A stretch of DNA of 64,000 bases from Streptomyces sp. NRRL B-1140 (GCF_001280065.1 NZ_LGEA01000162.1:62001-126000), one strand, 5' to 3'. Shown: positions 44,011-53,019, counted from the first letter of the stretch. The notes: generated by a model not told the origin, from the letters alone. Translations and numbers: made by a program.

Positions 44011-44119
44011 AGCGGAGCAGTATGGTCGACAAACCTGTGCGGCACACAGCCGACCCCGACTTCGTTATCAGACGCCTACACGAACGGACTCCCGGAGGAC
44101 GACTTCACAGGGCGAGCCG

Positions 44120-44530
44120 TCAGCCGAGTACGGCCAACGCGTCGATCTCGATGAGCAGGCCCGCCGGGAGGCCGACGTAGACGGTGGTGCGCGCGGCGGG
44201 CGGCTGGGTCAGCCCCTGCTCCTCGAAGTACGCGTTGTAGATCTCGTTCATCTCGGCGAAGTGGGCCACGTCGGTCAGGTAGACGCGGATCATCATCACG
44301 TCGTCCCAGCCGGAGCCGCCCTCCTCCAGGATCGCCTTGACGTTGGCCAGGGTCTGGAGGGTCTGCTCGCGCAGGGTCGGCCCGGCGGGCGTGGGCGCCT
44401 TGCCCTCCTCCGCGGGCAGGAAGCCGACCTGGCCGGCGACCTGGAGGATGTTGCCCTTCCTCACACCGTGGGAGAACTTCGCCGGCGGGGTGGTGTGGGT
44501 CTTCGGGGTGAGCGCGATCTTGTCCATCAT
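44120..44530 (-). CDS. RidA family enamine/imine deaminase
   Basis: 136 residues. RidA/YjgF signatures VRKGNILQVAGQVGF, LTDVAHFAEMNEIYNAYF, and PARTTVYVGLPAGLLIEIDALAVL are present; the Arg that binds the carboxylate is in AARTTVYV. It hydrolyses reactive enamines/imines set free by PLP dehydratases. I start at the ATG at 44530, which overlaps the IclR stop (ATGA) and follows AAGGG. The neighbouring PLP deaminase would create exactly the intermediates it clears. Confidence 0.92.
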   Translation of the reverse strand: MMDKIALTPKTHTTPPAKFSHGVRKGNILQVAGQVGFLPAEEGKAPTPAGPTLREQTLQTLANVKAILEEGGSGWDDVMMIRVYLTDVAHFAEMNEIYNAYFEEQGLTQPPAARTTVYVGLPAGLLIEIDALAVLG

Positions 44531-45288
44531 GCGGTGCCCTTCACTGGTGTCCTGCCGGAGTACTCGCCGCTGATGGCGTCCGCCGTGCGGCGCACCAGCG
44601 GCAGGAGGGTGAGGAGTTCGTCGGCGGTGACGACGACGTTCGGCGCGGAGACCGACATCGCGGCGACGACCCGGCCGTCGGCGCCGCGCACGGGCGCCGC
44701 GACGCAGTTGATGGACTCCTCGTGGCCACCGAGGTCGGTGGCCCAGCCCTGTTCGCGCACCTTCTCCAGCTCGCGCAGGAACGCGGCCGCGTCGGGCGTC
44801 GAACGGGACGTGTAGGCGGGGTAGTCGAGCTTCTGCGCGATCGCCCGCCGCTCGTGCTCCGGCAGGTCGGCCAGCAGCAGCTTCGCGACCGCCGCGACGG
44901 TGAGGGCGACGGGCTTGCCGATGCGGGAGTACATCCGCACGGGGTAGCGGCTGTCGACCTTGTCGATGTAGAGGACCTCGCCCTCCTCGTACACCGCGAG
45001 GTGCACGGTGTGCCCGCAGCTCTCGTGGAGGCGGACCAGGTGGGGGTGGGCGATCTCGCGGACGTCGAGGTTCTCCATCGCCTCCTGGGCGAGCGCGAAG
45101 AGCCGGGCGCCGAGGCGGTAGCGCTGGTCGGACTGGCGGTAGACCAGGCCGTGCTCGTGGAGGGTGCGCAGCAGGCGCAGGGCCGTGGACTTGTGCACGC
45201 CGAGGCGGTCGGCGACCCGCCCCAGGTCGGCGGGGCCCTCGGCGAGCAGCGGCAGGATGCCGAGCGCGCGGTCGACGGACTGGCTCAT
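44527..45288 (-). CDS. IclR family transcriptional regulator
   Basis: 253 residues. An N-terminal winged HTH (RALGILPLLAEGPADLGRVADRLGVHKSTALRLL) is followed by the GAF-like effector domain with YIDKVDSRYPVRMYSRIGKPV and GHEESINCVAAPVR. It controls the surrounding catabolic genes, and its probable operator is the palindrome at 46441-46457, upstream of the divergent deaminase gene. The ATG at 45288 overlaps the kinase stop by 4 bp, and its own stop overlaps RidA. Confidence 0.93.
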   Translation of the reverse strand: MSQSVDRALGILPLLAEGPADLGRVADRLGVHKSTALRLLRTLHEHGLVYRQSDQRYRLGARLFALAQEAMENLDVREIAHPHLVRLHESCGHTVHLAVYEEGEVLYIDKVDSRYPVRMYSRIGKPVALTVAAVAKLLLADLPEHERRAIAQKLDYPAYTSRSTPDAAAFLRELEKVREQGWATDLGGHEESINCVAAPVRGADGRVVAAMSVSAPNVVVTADELLTLLPLVRRTADAISGEYSGRTPVKGTA

Positions 45289-46337
45289 GGCGTACGTACC
45301 TCCTCGGCGGCCCGCTGGGTCCCCTCGGTCCAGCCCGGGCCGAGTCGCAGTCTTCCCCATGCCGCGTCGTCCAGGGCGGCGAGCCGGTCGGCGTGCTCGC
45401 GCGCGGGCGGTGCCGCGAGGTCGCCGGGCACGGTGAGCGCGGCCGCGGCCATGAGGTGGCCGTGCCGCAGCCGGTCCCGGACGGGCAGGCCGCGCAGGGT
45501 GGCGGAGAGGAACCCGGCGGCGAAGGCGTCTCCCGCACCGACGGCGGCGACGACGTCGACCCGGGGTGCGGGCACGAAGGTGACGTCCCGCTGGTGGAAG
45601 ACGGTGGCTCCGGCGGCACCCTGCTTGACGACCAGCACCTCGGGTTCGGGGAGGGCGGCGCGGACGGCTTCGGCGCTGTGCAGCCCCCATGCCTCGTCCT
45701 GTCCGACGAACACCAGGTCGGCGCACCGGGCGAGGTCGCGCAGGACCGCGGGGGCGTCGCCGCCCCGCCACAGGCCGGGCCGGTGGTTGACGTCGAAGGA
45801 GACCAGGGGGCGGCCGGGGCGGCGGGTGGTCAGCTCGCGCATCAGGCCGAGGCAGGTCCCGGACAGGGCGGCGGTGATCCCGGAGAGGTGCAGCACCCGG
45901 CCCGCGCGCACCGCCGCCGGGTCCACCGTGCCGGCGGACATCGCCGAGGCGGCCGATCCGGCGCGGTAGTAGGCCACCTCGTGGGCGGCGCCGGACCGGT
46001 CCCCGGCGGTGCGGAAGTAGATGCCGGTGGGGCGGTCCGGGTCGCGCCGGACGTGCGTGACGTCGACCCCGTACCCGCCGATCGTCTCCACCAGGTGGTC
46101 GCCGAACGGGTCGGCCCCCACGCTGCTGATCCACCGCACGGAGTGGCCCGTCGCCGCCAGCACACAGGCCACGTTCGACTCCGCCCCGCCGATCCCCCGC
46201 TCGAAGGACGGCACGTCGGCGAGGGGCCCCGGCCGGGACGGCAGGAACGTCACCATGGACTCACCGAGCGCGACGACGTCCACGACCTCGGGGGCGCCGG
46301 GGCCGTCGGGGACGTCTCGGGGTCCGGTGGGGGTCAC
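45285..46337 (-). CDS. PfkB family sugar kinase, KDG kinase-like
   Basis: 350 residues, ribokinase fold. Supporting motifs: N-terminal VVALGESMVTFLP, GGAESNVACVLAATGHSVRWIS, and the C-terminal PfkB signature 2 VVAAVGAGDAFAAGFL with the catalytic Asp. The VDVTHVRRDPDRPTGIYFRT stretch is common in 2-keto-3-deoxygluconate kinases. GTG start at 46337. It is transcribed with the IclR and RidA genes and divergently from the deaminase. Substrate inferred: a keto acid sugar such as KDG. Confidence 0.9.
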   Translation of the reverse strand: MTPTGPRDVPDGPGAPEVVDVVALGESMVTFLPSRPGPLADVPSFERGIGGAESNVACVLAATGHSVRWISSVGADPFGDHLVETIGGYGVDVTHVRRDPDRPTGIYFRTAGDRSGAAHEVAYYRAGSAASAMSAGTVDPAAVRAGRVLHLSGITAALSGTCLGLMRELTTRRPGRPLVSFDVNHRPGLWRGGDAPAVLRDLARCADLVFVGQDEAWGLHSAEAVRAALPEPEVLVVKQGAAGATVFHQRDVTFVPAPRVDVVAAVGAGDAFAAGFLSATLRGLPVRDRLRHGHLMAAAALTVPGDLAAPPAREHADRLAALDDAAWGRLRLGPGWTEGTQRAAEEVRTP

Positions 46338-46440
46338 GATGCTCGTCGCTCCTCGTCGGGGCCGTCGGGGGGCCGATGGCGTTTCATTGACCGGGGGTGG
46401 CCGAGATGTTAGACAGCGGTGAGCGCCCTACGCAATGGCG

Positions 46441-46457
46441 GTTGCAGATGCTGCAAC
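46441..46457. promoter_or_regulatory. Perfect palindrome in the kinase/deaminase divergent region
   Basis: GTTGCAG-ATG-CTGCAAC: 7-bp arms around ATG, 21 bp upstream of the deaminase ATG and about 100 bp upstream of the kinase GTG. Its position suits an IclR dimer site that controls both directions. Confidence 0.6.
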
Positions 46458-46477
46458 AGAGCAGATCAGGAGAGTTC

Positions 46478-47758
46478 ATGACGGCCGACAGCGCCCAGTC
46501 CCTCGCCCGGCTCGCCGCCGAGCGCGTCGACCACCGCTTCAAGGGCCTCCCGCCGGACGCGGACGGGCTGACCGTCGCCGAGCTGGCCGGCCAGCGCCGC
46601 AACCTCTTCACCGGCGGCTTCGCCACGCCCGTGCTCGCGCTGTCCGCCGAGCGCCTGGAGCACAACCTGAAGCTCATGGAGACCTACGCGGCCCGGCACG
46701 GCCTGGCCTTCGCGCCGCACGGCAAGACCTCCATGGCACCGCAGCTGTTCCAGCGGCAGATCGACCACGGGGCGTGGGGCATCACGCTGGCCGTGCCGCA
46801 CCAGGTGCGGGTGGCACGGGCCTTCGGGACCCGGCGCGTGTTCCTCGCGAACGAGCTGGTCGACGCGGCGGCCCTGCGCTGGATCGCGGCCGAGCTCGAC
46901 GCCGACCCGGACTTCGAACTGGTCTGCTACGTCGACTCCGTGCGCGGCGTCGAGCTGATGGACACCGCGCTGCGGGACGCCGGCGCCACGCGCCCCGTGG
47001 ACGTCGTCGTCGAGCTCGCCGCGGGCGAGGGCGCCCGGACCGGTGTCCGCACGGAGACCGAGTGCGGGGCGGTCGCGGACGCGGTGGCGGGCACCCGGAC
47101 CCTGCGGCTCGTCGGCGTGGCGGGTTACGAGGGCGAGGTGCCGAAGGCCGACACCGAGCGGGTGACGGCGTGGCTGCGGCGGCTGGTGGCGCTCGCCGCC
47201 GACTTCGACAAGGCGGGCCGTTTCGCGGGCCTGGACGAGATCGTGGTCAGCGCGGGCGGCAGCGCCTGGTTCGACGCGGTCGCCGAGGTCTTCGCGGATA
47301 TCCCCGAACTGTCCCTGCCCGTGCTGAAGTTGCTGCGCTCGGGCGCGTACGTCTCGCACGACGACGGGCACTACCGCAAGCTGACCCCGTTCAACCGGCT
47401 CCCCGAGGAGGGCGCCCTGGAACCGGCGTTCCGCCTGTGGACGCAGGTGGTCTCGCGCCCCTCCGCCGAGCAGGCCTTCGTCAACGCCGGCAAGCGGGAC
47501 GCGGCCTACGACATCGATCTGCCCTTCGCCCAGGTGATCCGCCGGGACGGTGCCGAGCGCCCGGCCACCGGCGTGTCCGTGACCGGCCTGTCCGACCAGC
47601 ACGCCTGGCTCTCCACCACTGCGGAGGCGGACCTGGAGGTCGGTGACTGGGTCGGGCTCGGGCTGTCCCACCCGTGCACCTCGTTCGACAAGTGGCCGCT
47701 GATCCCGGTCGCGGAGGCGGACGGCACGGTCGTCGAGTACGTGCGCACGTTCTTCTAG
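46478..47758 (+). CDS. PLP-dependent amino acid deaminase/dehydratase (DSD1, D-threonine aldolase-like fold)
   Basis: 426 residues from the ATG at 46478 (AGGAG upstream). Alanine racemase-like barrel: FATPVLALSAERLEHNLKLM and FAPHGKTSMAPQLFQRQI, in which the Lys forms the PLP aldimine, then VELAAGEGARTGVR and VAGYEGEVPKADTERV. The C-terminal metal-binding part has STTAEADLEVGDWVGLGLSHPCTSFDKW with the His-x2-Cys pair. The family includes D-serine and D-glucosaminate dehydratases and amino acid deaminases. The deacylase gene follows after 13 bp. Confidence 0.88.
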   Translation: MTADSAQSLARLAAERVDHRFKGLPPDADGLTVAELAGQRRNLFTGGFATPVLALSAERLEHNLKLMETYAARHGLAFAPHGKTSMAPQLFQRQIDHGAWGITLAVPHQVRVARAFGTRRVFLANELVDAAALRWIAAELDADPDFELVCYVDSVRGVELMDTALRDAGATRPVDVVVELAAGEGARTGVRTETECGAVADAVAGTRTLRLVGVAGYEGEVPKADTERVTAWLRRLVALAADFDKAGRFAGLDEIVVSAGGSAWFDAVAEVFADIPELSLPVLKLLRSGAYVSHDDGHYRKLTPFNRLPEEGALEPAFRLWTQVVSRPSAEQAFVNAGKRDAAYDIDLPFAQVIRRDGAERPATGVSVTGLSDQHAWLSTTAEADLEVGDWVGLGLSHPCTSFDKWPLIPVAEADGTVVEYVRTFF

Positions 47759-47771
47759 GAGGCGTGCAGCG

Positions 47772-49385
47772 ATGGAAGAGCTCGTCATCCGGGACGCGGA
47801 CGTCGTCGACGGCTCCGGCGCGGACGCCTACCGCGCCGATGTCGTGGTCGACGGCGGCCGGATCGTCTCCATCGTCAAGGAGGCCGCGGCGGCCGGATGC
47901 CAGCGGCCGAGGGCCCGCCGGGAGCTGGACGCGGAGGGCCTGGTCCTCTCGCCCGGCTTCGTCGACATGCACGCCCACAGCGATCTGGCGCTGCTGCGCG
48001 ACCCCGACCACAGCGCCAAGGCCGCGCAGGGCGTGACCCTGGAGGTCATCGGCCAGGACGGACTGTCGTACGCACCGGTCGACGACCGCACGCTCGGCGA
48101 GGTGCGGCGGGCGATCGCCGGGTGGAACGGCCCGGGGGACGACGTCGACTTCGACTGGCGCACGGTCGGCGAGTATCTGGACCGGCTGGACCGCGGCATC
48201 GCCGTGAACGCGGCCTACCTGATCCCGCAGGGCACGGTCCGGGCGCTCGCCGTCGGCTGGGAGGACCGCGAGGCGACCGAGCAGGAGCTGGACCGGATGC
48301 GGCTGCTGGTGGCCGAGGGTCTGGAGCAGGGCGCGGTCGGCATGTCGTCGGGGCTGACGTACACACCGGGCATGTACGCGCCCGACGCCGAACTGACCGA
48401 GCTCTGCCGGGTGGTGGCCTCCTACGGCGGCTACTACTGCCCGCACCACCGCTCCTACGGCGCCGGGGCACTCCGGGCGTACGAGGAGATGGTCGCGCTG
48501 ACCCGCGAGGCGGGCTGCTCCCTCCATCTCGCCCACGCCACCATGAACTTCGGCGTGAACCGGGGCCGGGCACCCGAGCTGCTGACCCTGCTGGACGAGG
48601 CCCTCGCGGCCGGGTCCGACATCAGCCTCGACACCTACCCGTACACCCCCGGCTGTACGACACTCGCGGCCGTGCTGCCGAGCTGGGCGAGCGAGGGCGG
48701 CCCCGAGCAGACCCTGAAGCGGCTGGCGGACGAGGAGACGGCCGAGCTCATCCGGCACCATCTGGAGGTCACCGGCTCGGACGGCTGTCACGGCGTGCCC
48801 GTCGAGTGGGACACGATCGAGATCTCGGGTGTGAGCGACCCGGCTCTGGCCGATTTCGTCGGCCTGACGCTCCGGGAGGCGGCGGACCGGCGGGGCGAGA
48901 CGCCCTGGGCGACCGCCCGCCACCTGCTGCTGGCCGACCGGCTGGCCCCGACGATCCTCCAGCACGTCGGCCACGAGGAGAACGTCCGGGCGATCATGCG
49001 CCACCGGGTGCACACCGGCGGCTCGGACGGCATCCTCCAGGGAGCGAAGCCCCACCCTCGCGCCTACGGCACGTTCCCGCACTATCTGGGGCACTACGTC
49101 AGGGAGTCCGGAGTGCTGTCGCTGGAGGAGTGCGTCGCGCACCTCACGTCCCGCCCGGCGGCGCGGCTCCGGCTGCCCGACCGGGGGCTGGTCCGCGAGG
49201 GTTACAAGGCCGACCTGGTGCTGTTCGACCCGGAGACGGTCGCGGCGGGCTCCACGTTCGCGGAGCCGCGCACGCTCCCGGTGGGCATTCCCCACGTCCT
49301 GGTCGACGGCCGGTTCGTGATCGAGGACGGCCGGCGCACGGACGCGCTGGCGGGCCGGGCGGTCCGCAGGACTCCTCCCGCGTGA
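47772..49385 (+). CDS. N-acyl-D-amino-acid deacylase (D-aminoacylase family)
   Basis: 537 residues. Amidohydrolase barrel with the metal-binding FVDMHAHSDLALLRDP, GLSSGLTYTPGMYAPD-type loop (GMSSGLTYTPG), YYCPHHRSYGAGAL and LHLAHATMNFG motifs, and the catalytic Asp in HTGGSDGILQGAKPHPRAYG. It removes an acyl group from N-acyl-D-amino acids; the same fold also deacetylates N-acetyl-D-amino sugar acids. It follows the deaminase after 13 bp in one transcript. Confidence 0.92.
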   Translation: MEELVIRDADVVDGSGADAYRADVVVDGGRIVSIVKEAAAAGCQRPRARRELDAEGLVLSPGFVDMHAHSDLALLRDPDHSAKAAQGVTLEVIGQDGLSYAPVDDRTLGEVRRAIAGWNGPGDDVDFDWRTVGEYLDRLDRGIAVNAAYLIPQGTVRALAVGWEDREATEQELDRMRLLVAEGLEQGAVGMSSGLTYTPGMYAPDAELTELCRVVASYGGYYCPHHRSYGAGALRAYEEMVALTREAGCSLHLAHATMNFGVNRGRAPELLTLLDEALAAGSDISLDTYPYTPGCTTLAAVLPSWASEGGPEQTLKRLADEETAELIRHHLEVTGSDGCHGVPVEWDTIEISGVSDPALADFVGLTLREAADRRGETPWATARHLLLADRLAPTILQHVGHEENVRAIMRHRVHTGGSDGILQGAKPHPRAYGTFPHYLGHYVRESGVLSLEECVAHLTSRPAARLRLPDRGLVREGYKADLVLFDPETVAAGSTFAEPRTLPVGIPHVLVDGRFVIEDGRRTDALAGRAVRRTPPA

Positions 49386-49410
49386 CCGCCCGGCCGGCAC
49401 CCTGCATTAC

Positions 49411-49460
49411 GGCCTTTTACGGCTTTTACGGCTTTGCGGCTTTTACGGCTTTTACGGCTT
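49411..49460. repeat. Tandem 9-bp repeats at the end of the serine protease gene
   Basis: GGCTTTTAC, or close variants, repeats about five times. The stop codon of the minus-strand protease (49452-49454) falls inside the array, so slippage could lengthen or shorten the C-terminus or the 3' UTR. It also fills the gap between convergent genes. Confidence 0.85.
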
Positions 49461-50378
49461 GGGCAGGGTGCAGCCGCTCGCGCTCAGGTCGAGCTTGTTG
49501 TCGATCCCGAAGCAGGCGGGGATCCCGTAGGTCTCCTGGGCGTAGTTGATGCCCTTGCGGACGGTGACATTGCCGTTCGCGTCGACCTCGCACGGGTTGT
49601 TCACCGTGCAGCGCTCGCCGTCCTCGTTGCCGGTGTTGTTGATGGCGACGACCTTGTTGGTGGCCTGGTCGACGACGGGCGAGCCGGACGTGCCGCCGAT
49701 GGTGTTGCAGGCGGAGGTGTAACGGACCGAGTCCTTCCAGGTCCAGTCGCCCTCCTTGAGGGTGGGGACGAACCCGTCGATGTTGCAGCTGTAGATCCGC
49801 TTCCAGTAGCCGGAGGGGATGGAGATGGCGGTGCCGGCGACGGGGTGACTGTCGTTCAGCGTCAGCGCGTTGATGTTGTACGAGCTCTTGATCTGCGCGT
49901 ACGTGGTGGTGAGCTGGTACAGCGCGACGTCCGTGTCGGTCATCGTGCCGTAGGCGAGCTTGGCGGCGCGCAGGGTGGCCACGCGCGAGCCGGAGGCGTT
50001 CAGCAGGGTGAAGGTGCGGCTGGAGGCCTTGTCGACGAGGACCTGGCCGGGGCCGGGGAATCCGGACTCCAGACAGTGGCCGTTGGTCATGACGAGCGCC
50101 GGGTCGTCGGCCTCGGAGTCCGGCATGCGGACGACCGAGCCGGAGCAGTTGCTGAGCGCGACGGTGCCGGCGAAGTTCACGGCCTTGGTCTGAGGGCCGC
50201 GGAGGCCGGACAGCGTCTGCTCCACGGACGTGACCACGCCGGAGACGGCGGACGTGGCCGAGCCCGTGTCCGCGGCCTTGCCGACGCCCGTGGGGGCGGC
50301 CTCGGCAGCGGTCGCGGGGGCCGCGCCGGCCCCGGCTATCGCCAGGGCGCAGAACGCGGCGGCGAGAGGTTTTCTCAT
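49452..50378 (-). CDS. Secreted trypsin-like serine protease
   Basis: 308 residues, ATG at 50378 behind AAGAGGGG. A signal peptide (about 1-25) is followed by a pro-region and a chymotrypsin-fold domain. The catalytic triad is His in ALVMTNGHCLES, Asp in GTMTDTDVALYQL, and Ser in ACNTIGGTSGSPVVD. The C-terminal part has cysteines (RCTVNNPCEVD, GIPACFG, SGCTLPKP). It is probably an extracellular endopeptidase. It convergently meets the deacylase gene across the repeat array. Confidence 0.93.
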   Translation of the reverse strand: MRKPLAAAFCALAIAGAGAAPATAAEAAPTGVGKAADTGSATSAVSGVVTSVEQTLSGLRGPQTKAVNFAGTVALSNCSGSVVRMPDSEADDPALVMTNGHCLESGFPGPGQVLVDKASSRTFTLLNASGSRVATLRAAKLAYGTMTDTDVALYQLTTTYAQIKSSYNINALTLNDSHPVAGTAISIPSGYWKRIYSCNIDGFVPTLKEGDWTWKDSVRYTSACNTIGGTSGSPVVDQATNKVVAINNTGNEDGERCTVNNPCEVDANGNVTVRKGINYAQETYGIPACFGIDNKLDLSASGCTLPKP

Positions 50379-50540
50379 GGGGGGTCCCCTCTTGCGACGG
50401 AGGCGGCCGGAAATCCTCCGGCCGCCTGCACGATTGTCATGTGCATTGTGATCGCGCGAAAGGGGATGGCACAAGAACCTGTTCCACAACCGGAACTCAG
50501 GCGTCCGGAGCGACCCTACTCAACCCCCCTCACGGGCAGG

Positions 50541-51542
50541 TCACTTGGGGCCCTTGGTGCCGCCGGGACCATGTCCGGGTTTCCCCTCGGGCCGGCCGGG
50601 GGCCGAGGCCGTGGCGGTGGGACTGGGAGTGGAGCCCGCCGGGGCCGTGGTCGTGGAGATGCCGGACGGAGGACGCGCGCCGCCTTCCGTGGCGGACGCG
50701 GACGGGGTCCGGCTCACCGTGAGGGACGAACTCGCCGGACTCGACGGACTCGTGGGCGCGGCGCCGGCCGGCTCACCGGAGTCCCCCGGCCGGCCCGCGG
50801 TCGGGGCGTCGGGGCTCGCCGCCGCACCGGCGTCCGCGGGTGACGCCGACGAGGACTCCCCCGCCGCCGGACCGGTACGGCCGCGTTCACCGCCCCGCGT
50901 CCCGCCGGAGGACCCACCCGAGAAGGAGACCCCGGCGATGAGCACGGCCGCCGACACGGCCCCCACGGCACCGGCGACGACCGCCACCCGGCGCGACCGC
51001 CACACGGGCGGCTTGTGCCGCCCCCGGTGCCCGGCCCGGGGCCGGCCATCCGACCCCGGCACCACCGGCAGCTCGCGCGTCTCACCGATGCCGTCAGAGC
51101 CGCCGGGAGGGGGGTGGGCGAGGGCGCCGCCGAAGCGGGCGGGCCCGCCGGTGCCGCCCAAGTGCGTCGGCCCGCCGCGGGCATCGTCCGCACCACCGTG
51201 GTGATACGCGTGACCGCCGGTGCCGCCGGGGTACGTCGGTCCGCCGCGGGCGTCGTCGGCAGCGTCGCCGGAGTACGCCGGGCCACTGTGCGTGCCGTAC
51301 GCACCGGCACCGGAAAGGCCGCCCGTTCCGCCACCGCCGGTCGTACCGCCACCCGGGTGCGGCGTGCTCCCGGCGGCCGCCGGGCCGGTCGCGCCGTACA
51401 CGTCCTGCCATCCGTGCGCCGCCGCCGGATCCGCGTAGGCGTCGTACGCCGGAGGTGCGGCTCCCTGCGGCAGGTAGACGTTCGGCGGGCCCTGCGGCTC
51501 ACCGCCCGTCGCTCCCTCGGCGTAATCGAATGGCTTGAACAT
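50541..51542 (-). CDS. Gly/Pro-rich single-pass membrane protein, hypothetical
   Basis: 333 residues. Residues 1-175 are Gly/Tyr/Pro-rich and disordered, with repeated GGPTYPGGTGG/GGPTHLGGTGG segments. A basic stretch (RHKPPVWRSRRV) leads into one transmembrane helix (VVAGAVGAVSAAVLIAGVSF), followed by a Ser/Thr/Pro-rich extracytoplasmic tail of about 120 residues ending GPGGTKGPK. There is no catalytic domain. Similar proteins are common in Streptomyces with no known function. Confidence 0.72.
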   Translation of the reverse strand: MFKPFDYAEGATGGEPQGPPNVYLPQGAAPPAYDAYADPAAAHGWQDVYGATGPAAAGSTPHPGGGTTGGGGTGGLSGAGAYGTHSGPAYSGDAADDARGGPTYPGGTGGHAYHHGGADDARGGPTHLGGTGGPARFGGALAHPPPGGSDGIGETRELPVVPGSDGRPRAGHRGRHKPPVWRSRRVAVVAGAVGAVSAAVLIAGVSFSGGSSGGTRGGERGRTGPAAGESSSASPADAGAAASPDAPTAGRPGDSGEPAGAAPTSPSSPASSSLTVSRTPSASATEGGARPPSGISTTTAPAGSTPSPTATASAPGRPEGKPGHGPGGTKGPK

Positions 51543-51668
51543 GGCGGGGCATTCTAGGGACTGAAGAGGCTGGTGGGACAGCGTGTGGCGATATCACCCC
51601 AAATCCCCGCGTCTCACGTGGCGGAAAACACGACCCGGGAGGCGTTACCGGGCCGTAAGCTCCCAGAC

Positions 51669-52880
51669 ATGCAGGTGATCCAGTCGACCAAGCTCGCCAA
51701 CGTCTGTTACGAGATCCGGGGCCCGGTGCTCGAGGAGGCGATGCGCCTGGAAGCGGCCGGTCACCGGATCCTCAAGCTGAACACCGGCAATCCGGCCGCG
51801 TTCGGCTTCGAGTGCCCGCCGGAGATCCTGGAGGACATCCTCCGCAACGTCTCCACCGCGCACGGCTACGGCGACGCCAAGGGCCTGCTGGCCGCACGCC
51901 GGGCCGTCGTCATGCACAACCAGACCCTCGGCATCGAGACCGACGTCGAGCACGTCTTCATCGGCAACGGCGTCTCCGAGCTGATCGTGATGGCGATGCA
52001 GGGCCTGCTGGACGACGGCGACGAGGTCCTCGTGCCCGCGCCCGACTATCCACTGTGGACCGCCGCCGTCTCCCTGTCCGGCGGCACCGCCGTGCACTAC
52101 CGCTGCGACGAGCAGGCCGACTGGATGCCGGACCTCGCCGACATCGAGCGCAAGGTCACCGACCGCACCAAGGCGCTCGTGATCATCAACCCCAACAACC
52201 CGACGGGGGCCGTCTACGACGAGGCGATGATCAAGGGTCTGACCGACATCGCCCGCCGGCACAACCTCCTGGTCTGCTCCGACGAGATCTACGACAAGAT
52301 CCTCTACGACGGCGCCACGCACACCCCCACCGCCTCCGTCGCCCCGGACCTGCTCACCCTCACCTTCAACGGCATGTCGAAGGCCTACCGGGTCGCCGGT
52401 TACCGGGTCGGCTGGATGTCGATCTCCGGTCCGCGCGCCCACGCCGACTCCTACATCGAGGGCCTGACGATCCTGGCGAACATGCGTCTGTGCGCGAACA
52501 TGCCGGGACAGCACGGAGTCGTCGCGGCGCTCAGCGGGCGCCAGACGATCAACGACCTGGTACTGCCGGGCGGACGGCTGCGCGAGCAGCGGGACACGGC
52601 GTACGAGCTGCTGACCCAGATTCCCGGTGTGACCTGCGTGAAGCCCAAGGGCGCGCTGTACCTCTTCCCGCGCCTGGACCCCAAGGTCTTCAAGATCAAG
52701 GACGACCGCCGCATGGTCCTGGACCTGCTCCGGCGCGAGAAGATCATGGTCGTTCAGGGCACCGGCTTCAACTGGCCGGAGCCGGACCACTTCCGGGTGG
52801 TGACCCTGCCGACGGTCGGGGACCTGACCGACGCGGTGGGGCGGATCGGCCACTTCCTGGACGGCTACAGCCAGCCCTGA
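51669..52880 (+). CDS. Alanine transaminase-type class I aminotransferase
   Basis: 403 residues, fold type I PLP enzyme. Supporting stretches: ILKLNTGNPAAFGFECP, IGNGVSELIVMAMQGLLDDGDEVLVPAPDYPLW, IINPNNPTGAVYD, and the PLP Lys in FNGMSKAYRVAGYRVGW. It belongs with AlaA/AlaC-like enzymes that interconvert alanine/2-oxoglutarate and pyruvate/glutamate. The start is the ATG at 51669; extensions before it look untranslated. No clear ribosome binding site, so it may be leaderless. Followed by an 11-bp hairpin. Confidence 0.93.
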   Translation: MQVIQSTKLANVCYEIRGPVLEEAMRLEAAGHRILKLNTGNPAAFGFECPPEILEDILRNVSTAHGYGDAKGLLAARRAVVMHNQTLGIETDVEHVFIGNGVSELIVMAMQGLLDDGDEVLVPAPDYPLWTAAVSLSGGTAVHYRCDEQADWMPDLADIERKVTDRTKALVIINPNNPTGAVYDEAMIKGLTDIARRHNLLVCSDEIYDKILYDGATHTPTASVAPDLLTLTFNGMSKAYRVAGYRVGWMSISGPRAHADSYIEGLTILANMRLCANMPGQHGVVAALSGRQTINDLVLPGGRLREQRDTAYELLTQIPGVTCVKPKGALYLFPRLDPKVFKIKDDRRMVLDLLRREKIMVVQGTGFNWPEPDHFRVVTLPTVGDLTDAVGRIGHFLDGYSQP

Positions 52881-52909
52881 CCCGCACACGCCGCACACCG
52901 CACGCCCAT

Positions 52910-52944
52910 GGACTGCCCGCTCACGCTATGTGCGCGGGCAGTCC
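52910..52944 (+). terminator. Hairpin after the aminotransferase gene
   Basis: GGACTGCCCGC (52910-52920) pairs exactly with GCGGGCAGTCC (52934-52944), loop 13 bases. It stands 30 bp behind the aminotransferase stop. Confidence 0.8.
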
Positions 52945-52965
52945 GATGTTGTGAGCGGCTCAACT

Positions 52966-52988
52966 TTAGACGAAATCTAAGCTAGGAT
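52966..52988 (+). promoter_or_regulatory. Promoter with TTAGA-N5-TCTAA inverted repeat
   Basis: TTAGA (52966-52970) and TCTAA (52976-52980) form an inverted repeat. TAGGAT (52983-52988) directly after is a good -10. So the operator covers the -35/spacer region of the promoter of the gene at 53020, the typical position of a repressor. The regulator is unknown. Confidence 0.6.
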
Positions 52989-53019
52989 GGTTTCCTGTAA
53001 GAGCTCAGGAGGCCTTCCC

